From: Streptomyces cyanogenus | GTDB taxonomy: Bacteria; Actinomycetota; Actinomycetes; Streptomycetales; Streptomycetaceae | Reading direction: 5' to 3' | Assembly: GCF_017526105.1 (NCBI RefSeq) | Contig: NZ_CP071839.1 | Coordinates: 744,001-808,000 of the forward strand | Length of the DNA stretch: 64,000 nucleotides | In this document: piece by piece, positions 1-7,659 of the stretch | How the letters are laid out: every line of letters starts with the position of its first letter | Position numbering within the stretch: the first letter of the stretch is position 1 | Notes under the pieces: model-generated | Databases searched by the model: none | Seen by the model: only the letters and a program-made list of their open reading frames with translations | Told to the model about the DNA's origin: nothing | Position numbers and translations under genes: made by a program

Positions 1-309
1 GCGGACCTGTCCCCGGGGAACGTGCTGGTCGACGGTGGACGGCTGAGCGCGGTCATCGACTTCGGCACCGCCGGGGTCGGCGACCCCGCCGTGGACCTGA
101 TCGTGGCCTGGAACCTGCTGCCCGCCACCGCCCGGGACGCCTTCCGTGCGGCCGTCGGCGCCGGGGACGCGGAGTGGGCGCGCGGGCGGGGCTGGGCCCT
201 GTCGATCTCGCTGATCCAGCTGCCGTACTACCAGGACACCAACCCGGCCCTGGCGGAGAACTCCCGGCATGTGATCGCCGAGATCCTCGCCGAGGCCGGG
301 ACGCGGTGA
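1..309 (+). CDS. Aminoglycoside phosphotransferase-family protein, C-terminal part
   Basis: The reading frame is open from the first base and ends with TGA, leaving 102 residues of a protein whose start lies outside the window. It opens with ADLSPGNVLV, the catalytic loop of the APH/choline kinase fold; the preceding His is cut off and the catalytic Asp is residue 2. VIDFG follows at residues 18-22 and supplies the Mg-binding Asp. The family phosphorylates hydroxyls on antibiotics or small metabolites. Nothing here identifies the substrate, and resistance should not be assumed. The next gene faces it on the other strand, so this is the end of a transcription unit. Confidence 0.8.
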   Translation, partial: ADLSPGNVLVDGGRLSAVIDFGTAGVGDPAVDLIVAWNLLPATARDAFRAAVGAGDAEWARGRGWALSISLIQLPYYQDTNPALAENSRHVIAEILAEAGTR

Positions 310-322
310 CGGCGCCCGGGCC

Positions 323-811
323 TCAACCCTGCTCGCCGGCGTACGCCTGCTCCAGGGCCGCGGCGTCCAGCTTGCCCATGCCCATCATGGCCTTGGTGGC
401 GCGCGCGGCCTTCTCCGGGTCCGGGTCGCCGATCATGTCGAGCAGCGGGGCGTAGACGACCTGCCAGGAGACGCCGTACTTGTCCTTGAGCCAGCCGCAC
501 GGGCCGCCCTCGCCGCCGTTCTCGGTGAGCTTCGTCCAGTAGTGGTCGATCTCGTCCTGGTCGGCGCACAGGATCTGGAAGGAGATCGCCTCGTTGAACC
601 TGAACTCCGGACCGCCGTTGAGCGCGACGAACTTCTGGCCGTTGGCGGTGAACTCCACGGTCAGCACGGAACCGGCCGGACCGGGACCGGACTCGCCCCA
701 CCGGACGACCCGGCCGATGCGGGAGTTCTCGAAGACGGACACGTAGTGCTGCGCGGCCTCCTCCGCCTGGCCGTCGAACCAGAGACACGTGGTGAATCCG
801 TCGGTGGTCAT
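323..811 (-). CDS. PhnB-like VOC-fold protein
   Basis: This 162-residue protein has the N-terminal pattern FTTCLWFDGQAEEAAQHYVS and the repeated half-motif ISFQILCADQDEIDHYW of the PhnB/3-demethylubiquinone methyltransferase-like branch of the vicinal oxygen chelate superfamily (PF06983). It also carries the family signature GPCGWLKDKYGVSWQV near residues 103-118. The length equals that of typical single-domain members. Family members resemble glyoxalase or bleomycin-resistance proteins, but most have no known reaction, and no substrate can be named. It converges with the phosphotransferase at 309, only 13 bases apart. The start ATG is preceded by an AGGAA element. Confidence 0.85.
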   Translation of the reverse strand: MTTDGFTTCLWFDGQAEEAAQHYVSVFENSRIGRVVRWGESGPGPAGSVLTVEFTANGQKFVALNGGPEFRFNEAISFQILCADQDEIDHYWTKLTENGGEGGPCGWLKDKYGVSWQVVYAPLLDMIGDPDPEKAARATKAMMGMGKLDAAALEQAYAGEQG

Positions 812-955
812 GAGTTCCTCCTGGGACGTCGAACGGCGCGTGGAACGCGGTCATGGGTATCGACCGCGCCGCGCCGCGAAACTCATCGGTCCCGTGCGTG
901 CCCACTCGAACGGGTGAAGGGGCTGCGGCCCTGAGAGGCGACGGCGGGCAGCCGG

Positions 956-1348
956 TCAGGCGGCCAGGCAGAGCCCGCGGTAGGGCCGGTGCGGCGCGGC
1001 GGCGGACCTGCGCCGCTCGACCGTGCGCCGGGCCAGCTCGCCGTGCGCCAGCGACAGCAGGTCCCCGAGCCCCAGGCCCAGCGCGTGGGCGGCCGCGGCG
1101 AGCACCTCGGACGAGGCCTCCTTGCGGCCCCGCTCGATCTCGGACAGGTAGGGCAGTGAGATCCGGGCCGCGTCGGCCACGTCCTTGAGCGTGCGTTCCT
1201 GCGCCTGCCGCTCGCGGCGCAGCACCTCGCCGACCAGGTCCCGCCAGAGGGGCTCTCTGGGTGCGGGCTCGGTCTCCGGCGCGGCCGGCCGGGCGGGTGC
1301 CGGCCGGAGAGGGACCACTCGGGCTTCGTCGCTCACCGGGTTGCTCAT
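956..1348 (-). CDS. XRE-family helix-turn-helix regulator
   Basis: A 130-residue soluble DNA-binding protein. A Pro/Ala-rich N-terminus of about 35 residues precedes a single XRE helix-turn-helix (about residues 38-98) with TLKDVADAARISLPYLSEIE followed by RGRKEASSEVLAAAAHALG. The SEIERGRKEASSE stretch closely resembles the ClgR/PopR group that controls Clp protease genes in actinomycetes, but the C-terminus differs and no Clp gene is near. ClgR-like is therefore a resemblance and not an assignment. It is divergent from the sigma-factor gene at 1632 across about 280 bases. Confidence 0.85.
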   Translation of the reverse strand: MSNPVSDEARVVPLRPAPARPAAPETEPAPREPLWRDLVGEVLRRERQAQERTLKDVADAARISLPYLSEIERGRKEASSEVLAAAAHALGLGLGDLLSLAHGELARRTVERRRSAAAPHRPYRGLCLAA

Positions 1349-1465
1349 CCCGTCAGCCTAGAAGCGGTACGGTCGGGGACAAGGGCCCGGTATTGCGCCC
1401 TGAGGGAAATCGCGGCCGGTCGGCGGCTCGGACCGGTCGTTTCCCGCCAGTGCGGAACGGCCGGT

Positions 1466-1542
1466 GCATGCGTCGCGTCACCGGGGGTACCCGCGCCGTG
1501 AGCGCCTCGACGGCATGCATGGACCGCGGGTTCAGGGGGTAC
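1466..1542 (+). promoter_or_regulatory. Tandem candidate SigB/SigF-type promoters
   Basis: Two matches to the Streptomyces SigB-group pattern GNNT-N14-16-GGGTAY lie upstream of the sigma-factor gene. The first is GCAT at 1466-1469, 15 bases, then GGGTAC at 1485-1490. The second is GCAT at 1517-1520, 16 bases, then GGGTAC at 1537-1542. The same two motifs with the same spacing suggest autoregulation. The motifs are seen directly; the promoter role is inferred. Confidence 0.45.
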
Positions 1543-1631
1543 CCGGGGTTGGTGAGCTGTACGAGCTGTGCCGGGCATCCGGCACATGCTGTCGAGGCGG
1601 ACGTCGAACCGTGACTTTCGTGGGAGAGGTA

Positions 1632-2522
1632 ATGAACACCGCCGCCGGGATCCGGTCGGAAGCAGAGGTCATGGAACAGACCGAGCAGGACAGGACGGGC
1701 GAGGGATCACTGCCTGGTATCGCGGATCCGACGTCCATCGCCCCACGGGACGCGCGGGAGCTGTCCCGCCAGTTCTTCCGCCGGCTGGCGGAGCTGGAAG
1801 AGGGCACGCACGAGTACCAGTACGCGCGCAACACCCTCATTGAGATGAACATGTCGCTGGTGCGGTTCGCGGCGGGGCGGTTCCGGGGCCGCGGGGACGA
1901 CATGGAGGACATCGTCCAGACCGGCATGATCGGTCTGATCAAGGCCATCGACCGGTTCGAACTGGCGCGCGAGGTCGAGTTCACCTCGTTCGCGCTGCCG
2001 TACATCGTCGGCGAGATCAAGCGGTTCTTCCGGGACACCACCTGGGCCGTCCATGTGCCGCGCCGGCTCCAGGAGCTGCGGGTGGAGCTGGCCAAGGCGC
2101 GCGAGGAGCTGTCCAGCCGGCTGGACCGCGATCCGACCACCGCCGAGCTGGCCACGCTGATGAACCTCTCCGAGAAGCAGGTCGTCGAGGCCCAGCTCGC
2201 CTCCAACGGCTACAACTCGGCCTCCCTGGACGCGGCGCTCACCGGCGACGGCCCCGAGGACGGCGAGGCGGTGCTCGCCGACTTCATCGGTGTCGAGGAG
2301 GAGGGGCTGCAGCTCGTGGAGGACTTCCACGCACTCGCCCCGCTGATGGCGGAGCTGAGCGAACGCGACCGCCGGATCATCCACCTGAGGTTCGTGGAAG
2401 AGGCCACGCAGGCGGAGATCGGGGAGCTGCTCGGCTGCTCGCAGATGCACGTCTCCCGGCTGATCAAGCGGATCATCTCCCGGCTGCGCGAGGGGATGCT
2501 CGGCGAGCTGGGCTGCGCCTGA
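1632..2522 (+). CDS. RNA polymerase sigma factor, SigB/SigF subfamily
   Basis: A 296-residue group-3 sigma factor. Region 2 includes NTLIEMNMSLVRFAAGRF and DMEDIVQTGMIGLIKAIDRF, followed by the core-binding and -10-melting part FTSFALPYIVGEIKRFFRD. Region 3 follows, and region 4 has the helix-turn-helix ATQAEIGELLGCSQMHVSRL near the C-terminus. This is the layout of the stress and sporulation sigma factors SigB, SigF, SigG and their Streptomyces paralogues; the exact paralogue cannot be told. The ATG at 1632 was chosen over an upstream in-frame ATG because GGGAGAGG lies just before it. The family is controlled by anti-sigma kinases and anti-anti-sigma factors. An anti-sigma-type gene converges with it at 2540, although such pairs are usually co-directional. 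Confidence 0.9.
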   Translation: MNTAAGIRSEAEVMEQTEQDRTGEGSLPGIADPTSIAPRDARELSRQFFRRLAELEEGTHEYQYARNTLIEMNMSLVRFAAGRFRGRGDDMEDIVQTGMIGLIKAIDRFELAREVEFTSFALPYIVGEIKRFFRDTTWAVHVPRRLQELRVELAKAREELSSRLDRDPTTAELATLMNLSEKQVVEAQLASNGYNSASLDAALTGDGPEDGEAVLADFIGVEEEGLQLVEDFHALAPLMAELSERDRRIIHLRFVEEATQAEIGELLGCSQMHVSRLIKRIISRLREGMLGELGCA

Positions 2523-2539
2523 CGCCGGGCACCCCGCTC

Positions 2540-2995
2540 TCAGGCCCGCCGTAGCTCGAAGACCGCGCGCACGCGCTTGCCCACCGGTACGCGCTCGACG
2601 GTGACCTGCGAGGCCAGGGCGTGCACGATCTCCAGACCGTGCCGCCCGATCCGCTGGGGGTCCTTCGGGAAGCGGCGGGGCAGGGCGCTGCTGCTGTCGT
2701 ACACGGACACCACTACCGCGGCGTCCGTGCCTTCCAGTTCCAGGATGTACGGCCCGTTGCTGTGCCGGTCGGCGTTGGTGACCAGCTCGCTCACCATGAG
2801 CAGCAGCTCGCCGTCGGTCCGGCCGTCGGCGGTGGCGCACCACTCGGTGCGCAGTTGCTCGAGAAACCGGGACGCGAAGGCGCGTGCGTCGGCGATGCAC
2901 CCGGGTTCACCGGTGTAGTGCGCCGCTCGCCGCAGTGGTTCCACGGGTACGTCGAAACCAGTCGGTATCACTGCCCCGCCCAGGTGCTCGGTCAT
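2540..2995 (-). CDS. RsbW/SpoIIAB-like ATP-binding anti-sigma factor
   Basis: A 151-residue protein of the HATPase_c_2 family. The N-box is ELLLMVSELVTNADRHSNGP (about residues 63-82), the G1 region is VVSVYDSSSALPR, and the G2 region is IGRHGLEIVHALA. Members bind ATP, sequester sigma factors and phosphorylate anti-anti-sigma proteins. More than forty paralogues are common in Streptomyces and many have no known target. Its gene ends 17 bases from the end of the sigma-factor gene, in convergent orientation, so pairing with that sigma factor is plausible but unproven. A GGGTAC-type promoter lies upstream. Confidence 0.88.
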   Translation of the reverse strand: MTEHLGGAVIPTGFDVPVEPLRRAAHYTGEPGCIADARAFASRFLEQLRTEWCATADGRTDGELLLMVSELVTNADRHSNGPYILELEGTDAAVVVSVYDSSSALPRRFPKDPQRIGRHGLEIVHALASQVTVERVPVGKRVRAVFELRRA

Positions 2996-3047
2996 ACTGT
3001 CTCTCTCGGAAAACCCGGTCCGGCCGGTCGATGTTGCACCAGTCCTC

Positions 3048-3072
3048 GTACCCCGAGTCCGGCACAGCAGTC
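3048..3072 (-). promoter_or_regulatory. Candidate SigB-type promoter of the anti-sigma gene
   Basis: On the minus strand GACT (3072-3069) is followed after 15 bases by GGGTAC (3053-3048), about 50 bases before the anti-sigma start. This is the same GNNT-N15-GGGTAC pattern found twice before the neighbouring sigma-factor gene. It would place both convergent genes in one regulon. Role inferred. Confidence 0.35.
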
Positions 3073-3110
3073 CACCCGATCTGTTCGCCCACCGCGCACA
3101 GTGGCGAGAG

Positions 3111-4715
3111 TCACTGCGACGGCTGCTCCTGCTGCTGTTCTTGCTGTTGCGGCGCCTGCGACTGCCCGCCGGTCTGGGGGGCCGCGGTCTCGGCGGGTGC
3201 CGGCGCGGAGGGGGCCGAGGACGGGGGCGTGACAGCGGGCTTCTCCAGCGAGGGCGATCCCGCCGACGGAGCCGACGTCTCGGCGGACGAGGGCTGGGCC
3301 GACGGCGTCTCGGTCGCCGGGCTCTTCTCGCTCGACGGTGCGCTCGTCTCCGGCGACGAGGGCGAGGCCGGCTTCGACTCGGAGGACGAGGACGACTCCG
3401 ACGACGGCGACGACGACTTCGACTCCGAGGGCGGGGACGACTCCGGCGACTTCGAGGACGGTGACGAGGTCGAGGACTCGGAGGACGGCGACGACGACTT
3501 CGAGGAGGGCGAGGACGACTCCGACGACGGCGACGACGGCGACGACGACTTCGACGACGGCGAGGACGGCGACGACGACGAGGACGACGGGGACGTGGAG
3601 GACGAGGGGGACGAGAGGGACGGCGAGGGGCTGGCGTTGGGCGACGTCGGTGGGCAGGGCGACCCGGAGCCCTTCCCGGTCACGCACGGTGCCGGGACCC
3701 ACGGACGCGTGTCCTTCGGCGGCTTGCCGCGCTGGTCGTGCCGGCCGGTGTCGTCACCGCGGTGGCGGTGCAGCCACTCGTGGTGGTGGGAGTCGTAGAT
3801 CACGAAGACGTTGACGATCACGGGGGCGGGCTGCACCAGGACGACGTTCGCGGGCTGGTACGAGGACCAGCGCTGGCCGACCAGCCGCGGAGCGGTGTGC
3901 TGGGCGACCGGCTCCTTCAGCGGGTTGCCGCAGGCGCAGCGCAGCCGGGGCACGCCGTGGCCGTCGATCAGGACCGCGGTACCGCTCTGCAGGACGGCCT
4001 GGTAGCTGGTGGCGTTGCCGTCGCGGTACCCGTGGTTGGTGACGCGGGTGTCCGCGCGCAGTTGCACCGAGGTGAGGGAGCGGAGGTAGGCGGAGACGCC
4101 GGCGGGCTGCACGCCGATCGACGAGGCGAACGCCCGGTTCTTGCTCGGGTCGGCCTGCAGGGCCCTGATCTGCCTCTCGACGTCGCAGCTGGCGGTCTTG
4201 CGGACACCGCTGTACAGGCCGGGCGCGCCGCCCTGCACGCCGCGGACCTCGGACGGGCCGGTGGGCGGAGGGGCGGCGGGGGTGGTCTGCCCCGGGGAGG
4301 TGGTGCCCCGGCCGGGGGGCGTGGTGCCCTTCCCGGGCGAGGTGGTCGTCTTCCCGGGTGTGGTGGTGGTCTTCCCCGGCGCGGTCGGGGTGGTGCCTTC
4401 TGTCGCGGTCGACTCCGTGAACGGGTCCTGGCCGGTGCTGTTGGCGGCCTCCAGGAAGACCTCGCCGCGCGCGGTGGATCCGCCGCCGCCCGGATGGGTG
4501 AAGAACACCCCGAGGACCACGGCGGCGACCAGGGCCGCGGTGAGCGCTGCCACCCGGGGCACCGACTTCCACCAGGGGCCGTGCGGCTCCTTGCCCCCAT
4601 AGCCGCCGGACGGCGGCTGGGAGGGGGGCGGGCCGGCGGGCGGTCGGGACGAGCCCGACAGCGGGCCGGAGGGCGGCCCGGTGGGACGGCCGGAGGAGGG
4701 AGGTTCGACGCTCAC
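3111..4715 (-). CDS. Membrane-anchored protein with Ser/Pro-rich tail (DUF6777-like)
   Basis: A 534-residue protein. A Pro/Gly-rich cytoplasmic start (residues 1-48) leads to one membrane segment, VAALTAALVAAVVLGVFFTH (about 54-73). The conserved extracellular part has EVFLEAANSTGQDPFTEST followed by a Thr/Pro linker with repeated TTPGK and a globular region of about residues 155-330 with paired cysteines (RCACG). The last 180 residues are almost entirely Ser, Pro, Glu and Lys, ending in Gln-rich sequence. The EVFLEAA...DPFT motif recalls DUF6777 proteins, which often neighbour Ser/Thr kinases, as this one does. The tail is probably extracellular and may span the wall. GTG start. Confidence 0.7.
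   Translation of the reverse strand: MSVEPPSSGRPTGPPSGPLSGSSRPPAGPPPSQPPSGGYGGKEPHGPWWKSVPRVAALTAALVAAVVLGVFFTHPGGGGSTARGEVFLEAANSTGQDPFTESTATEGTTPTAPGKTTTTPGKTTTSPGKGTTPPGRGTTSPGQTTPAAPPPTGPSEVRGVQGGAPGLYSGVRKTASCDVERQIRALQADPSKNRAFASSIGVQPAGVSAYLRSLTSVQLRADTRVTNHGYRDGNATSYQAVLQSGTAVLIDGHGVPRLRCACGNPLKEPVAQHTAPRLVGQRWSSYQPANVVLVQPAPVIVNVFVIYDSHHHEWLHRHRGDDTGRHDQRGKPPKDTRPWVPAPCVTGKGSGSPCPPTSPNASPSPSLSSPSSSTSPSSSSSSPSSPSSKSSSPSSPSSESSSPSSKSSSPSSESSTSSPSSKSPESSPPSESKSSSPSSESSSSSESKPASPSSPETSAPSSEKSPATETPSAQPSSAETSAPSAGSPSLEKPAVTPPSSAPSAPAPAETAAPQTGGQSQAPQQQEQQQEQPSQ
3350..3625. repeat. Low-complexity GAC/GAG trinucleotide tract
   Basis: The plus strand is an imperfect run of GAC, GAG, TCC and GGC triplets that encodes the Ser/Pro tail of the overlapping gene on the minus strand (TCG, TCC and CCG codons). 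The same bases read on the plus strand as a false Asp/Glu-rich protein. Length change by slippage is likely between strains. Confidence 0.75.
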
Positions 4716-4816
4716 GAGCCCTACTTCCCGTCGCGCAGGTGCTCCCCGTGGCGATGCGCGGCTTCACTCAGACAATCCGTCAAGCCCGTTTTGATGCGTT
4801 TGGCTGCACATTGACA

Positions 4817-5809
4817 CTATTGTGTGCCGGGAAACCGCGCGGCCCGCAAGCCGAACACCGGGTCGGCCCAGGCCGGTGGCCGGGGTGCGGTTTCCGGGCG
4901 GCCCGGTTCCGGACCACCGTCCGCGGGCCCGACGGCCAGGGCCGCGCGCAGGGCGGCGACGAAGGCGAGGCAGGTGTCGTGGCGGGCGTCCGGGCTCTTG
5001 GCCAGGGCCTTGGCGAAGACCGGGTCGACGGCCGCGGCGAGACCGGGGCGGGTCCCGCTCGGCGGGGGCGGCTCGTCGTACTGGTGGGCCCACAGCAGGG
5101 CCATGTCGTCCTCGCGCTGGAACGGGGGGCGGCCGGTGAGGGTCTCGTAGACGACGCAGGACAGGCTGTAGACGTCGCAGCGGCCGTCGACGGGGCGGCC
5201 GGAGATCTGCTCGGGGGCCACGTAGTCGAGGGTGCCGACGAACTGGCCGACGCTGGTGAACCCGGTCAGGGACAGCGACTTCTTGGTGAGCCCGAAGTCG
5301 GTGAGGTACACGTACTCCGGGTGGTCGCTGTCGGTGCCCTCGGCGACCAGGATGTTGCCGGGCTTGACGTCCCGGTGGACCAGACCGTGCTCGTGGGCGG
5401 CGTCCAGGGCGGAGGCCACCTGGCCGGCGATCCGCACCGCGTCCGGCGGCGGCAGCGGGCCTCGCACGTCCAGGAGGTGGCGCAGGTCGCTGCCGGGGAC
5501 GTACCGCATGGCGATGTACAGCACCCCGTCGGTCTCGCCGGCCTCGAAGACCGGCACGATGTGCGGGTGGTCGATCGCCGCGGCCACCTGGGACTCGTGG
5601 ATGAAGCGCTTGCGGAACGTGTCGTTGCGGGCCAGTTCCGGGGCGAGCAGTTTCAGCGCGACCGTACGGTCCAGGCGCAGGTCGTGGGCGCGGTAGACGA
5701 CCGCCATGCCACCGCGCCCGATCTCCCTCTCGATCGCGTAGCCCGCCACCCGCCGGCCGACCAGCTCCCCCGAGGGGCGGCCCGCGAACAGGCTGGTCTC
5801 GCCGGCCAT
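4817..5809 (-). CDS. Ser/Thr protein kinase without transmembrane segment
   Basis: A 330-residue Hanks-type kinase with all catalytic elements: G-loop IGRGGMAVVY (30-39), Lys53 in ALKLL, Glu72, HRDVKPGN (145-152) with catalytic Asp147, DFG (171-173), APE (198-200) and the DVYSL motif. The domain spans about residues 24-290. A short Pro-rich tail follows with no membrane helix and no PASTA or WD repeats, so it is a soluble PknB/AfsK-type kinase. Its ATG overlaps the stop of the upstream gene by one base (TGATG), which indicates translational coupling to the SH3-like protein. The Ser/Pro-rich membrane protein lies 101 bases downstream. The signal sensed is unknown. Confidence 0.93.
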   Translation of the reverse strand: MAGETSLFAGRPSGELVGRRVAGYAIEREIGRGGMAVVYRAHDLRLDRTVALKLLAPELARNDTFRKRFIHESQVAAAIDHPHIVPVFEAGETDGVLYIAMRYVPGSDLRHLLDVRGPLPPPDAVRIAGQVASALDAAHEHGLVHRDVKPGNILVAEGTDSDHPEYVYLTDFGLTKKSLSLTGFTSVGQFVGTLDYVAPEQISGRPVDGRCDVYSLSCVVYETLTGRPPFQREDDMALLWAHQYDEPPPPSGTRPGLAAAVDPVFAKALAKSPDARHDTCLAFVAALRAALAVGPADGGPEPGRPETAPRPPAWADPVFGLRAARFPGTQ

Positions 5810-6351
5810 CAGCGCTCACCCTCGGGCGCGACGAGCCGGGTGGGGGCGTGGCCGGTGTCGTCCGCCCCGTCCACCGACCGGTCGGCGGCGTAGGTGCTCA
5901 GCCGCCGTCCGTCGCCGTACAGCCACCGCTCCTCCTGCGGGTCGTACAGCCACATGGACACGCCGTCGACCACCAGCCCGATCCGCAGCCCCCGGGTGCG
6001 GGTCTCGAAGGCCTCGCCGTCCAGGCTCCCGGCCGCCAGGTCCTCCACCGCGGCCCGGTAGTCGGCCAGCGCCTGCTCGGCGCGGGCGAGCAGGGGGCGC
6101 GGATCGGCGGTGCCGTGGGGTTCGCCGCCGGCGGGCGGGTCGTCGGGTACGGCGACGAGGAGGCGGCCGTCGACCCAGGCGGCCCAGCCGTTGGCGCAGC
6201 GGATGTACCCCCAGTCGCCGCGCCGCTCCACGAGCTGAACCGGCAGCAACGGGTCCAGGGGCACGGTGGGCCGCGCCGGGTCCGGGGCCTCCCAGGCGGG
6301 CAGGCCGTGCGGCGGGACGACGTGCGTGGGCCGGAATCCGGGGGCGCTCAT
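5809..6351 (-). CDS. SH3-like domain protein coupled to the kinase
   Basis: A 180-residue soluble protein. Residues about 28-70 look like a bacterial SH3/ligand-binding fold (PLLPVQLVERRGDWGYIRCA then GWAAWVDGRLLVAV). The middle is a short helical stretch (LLARAEQALADYRAAVEDL), and the end has a WLYGDGRRLSTY motif reminiscent of proteins that display a number or cargo to a kinase. No enzyme motif is seen. The stop codon overlaps the kinase start by one base, so the two are almost certainly made together and may act as sensor or adaptor and kinase. The domain name is a judgement from pattern only. Confidence 0.65.
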   Translation of the reverse strand: MSAPGFRPTHVVPPHGLPAWEAPDPARPTVPLDPLLPVQLVERRGDWGYIRCANGWAAWVDGRLLVAVPDDPPAGGEPHGTADPRPLLARAEQALADYRAAVEDLAAGSLDGEAFETRTRGLRIGLVVDGVSMWLYDPQEERWLYGDGRRLSTYAADRSVDGADDTGHAPTRLVAPEGER

Positions 6352-6505
6352 CGCCCGCCCGCCTCAGGCTCGGGACCGGCTCGCACCGGCGCGGCGGCCG
6401 GGCGGCCACGCACCCCGGGAACACGGACGGCACCACCAGCACGCATGCCGGAATTCTACCGATTCGTCGACTCGGGCGCCCCGCACGGCGACCGCGGACG
6501 GCCGG

Positions 6506-6916
6506 TCAGGCGACGGGTACGACGAGGACCGGGACGGTCCGCTGCATGCGCAGCGCGTCGACGGACTCCGCCAGCAGCTCGTACTCGGTGGTGTCGTCGC
6601 CGGTCGCGATCCGCACCAGCCTGCCCGCGGCCAACTCGTCGGCGACCAGCTCCTGCTGGTCCGGGTCGCCGCACCAGGCGCGCAGCACGGCCGGCACGTC
6701 GGGCACGGTGCCGGCGACCGGGACGAGCGAGCCGGCCGGGAACTGCTCCGCCTCGGGCTGCGGGTCGAGCCGGTCGGCGATCCAGTTCGCGCGGTCGCGC
6801 AGCCACCACAGGGCGAGGGCCAGGGTGGGCGCCCGGTAGGTCCCCAGGGGCACTCCGATGCGCCGGCCGCCGCAGGTGCCGTACGCGGTGACATGGCACA
6901 GGAACTCGTCGTGCAT
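6506..6916 (-). CDS. Conserved hypothetical protein
   Basis: A 136-residue soluble acidic protein that I do not recognise. It begins MHDEFLCHVTAYGTCGG and has a helix ALALWWLRDRANWIADRL and an acidic middle (GDPDQQELVADELAAGRLVR). There is no signal peptide or membrane segment. The ATG at 6916 is preferred because GGGGGAG lies five bases upstream; a GTG two codons earlier overlaps that element. It sits behind the kinase group on the same strand but is separated by about 150 bases. Confidence 0.7.
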   Translation of the reverse strand: MHDEFLCHVTAYGTCGGRRIGVPLGTYRAPTLALALWWLRDRANWIADRLDPQPEAEQFPAGSLVPVAGTVPDVPAVLRAWCGDPDQQELVADELAAGRLVRIATGDDTTEYELLAESVDALRMQRTVPVLVVPVA

Positions 6917-7249
6917 GCACACTCCCCCGTCGCGTCTTCGCCTGCCGGCGGGACTCGCTTTCGGTGCGGCTCATGTGCGGTGCGTGAGCGGAACCTCGCT
7001 GGAAGTGAAGTCCTCACAGACGAGTATGTTCACTGCTGAATCACTGTCACCATGCCTTTCCAGCCAGTCTCTTGGCATATTCCGCGCCCGCTCTGGCCGG
7101 AAATATGGCGGCCGTACGGCCGTCCGGACATGACCCCGGAGGTAATCGACCCGGCGGCCGTTCCTCCCGCATGGTGGTCACACCGGATCGGCGAACCCGC
7201 GATCCCAACCCTGACCAGCAGAGACGACCTCGATGGAGGATGCTTCGCC
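6917..7249. promoter_or_regulatory. Divergent intergenic region with a 14-bp palindrome
   Basis: This 333-base gap between divergent genes has lower GC than its surroundings and no credible gene. The only structured element is the perfect palindrome CGGCCGTACGGCCG at 7109-7122, a possible operator. No match to a known box was recognised. Confidence 0.3.
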
Positions 7250-7633
7250 ATGGCCGTGCACACCGACCGTTACGAGAACGCCGCAGCCCGTTACTTCGAG
7301 GCCTGGAACGCCACCGGGCAGGAGGCCGTCGAGAAGGCCGTCGCCGCGGCGTGGACCGCGGACGGCGGCTACACCGACCCCCTCGCGGACGTCCGCGGCC
7401 ACGACGGGATCGCGGCCGTGATCGCGGGCGTCCACGAGCAGTTCCCGGGCTTCGTGTTCCGTCCGCTGGGCGCGGTCGACGGGCACCACGACACCGCGCG
7501 CTTCGGCTGGGAGCTGGTGAACCCGTCCGACGGCTCGGCGCCGGTGGCCGGGTTCGACGTGGTCACGCTGGACGGCGAGGGGCGCATCCGGCAGGTGCTG
7601 GGGTTCCTGGACCGGGTGCCGGCGGGCGCCTGA
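7250..7633 (+). CDS. SnoaL/NTF2-like protein
   Basis: A 127-residue single-domain protein with the start MAVHTDRYENAAARYFEAWN and the motif YTDPLADVRGHDGIAAVIAG, typical of nuclear transport factor 2-like or SnoaL-like alpha+beta barrels. The cone-shaped pocket of this fold serves polyketide cyclases, hydrolases and many unknown proteins; no catalytic set can be assigned here. A longer in-frame extension exists upstream, but the ATG at 7250 has GGAGGA nine bases before it and matches the fold boundary. It converges with the aldo/keto reductase gene 26 bases away. Confidence 0.85.
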   Translation: MAVHTDRYENAAARYFEAWNATGQEAVEKAVAAAWTADGGYTDPLADVRGHDGIAAVIAGVHEQFPGFVFRPLGAVDGHHDTARFGWELVNPSDGSAPVAGFDVVTLDGEGRIRQVLGFLDRVPAGA

Positions 7634-7659
7634 CCCGGCCCTCCCCCGATCGTCCGGCG

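Noticed and set aside
1..309. Antibiotic-resistance gene
   Set aside because: Only the C-terminal APH fold is visible, and most Streptomyces members of this fold are not resistance enzymes.
3338..3814. Plus-strand Asp/Glu- or Thr-rich proteins
   Set aside because: They are antisense readings of the Ser/Pro tail of the membrane protein on the minus strand, with no start signal or family motif.
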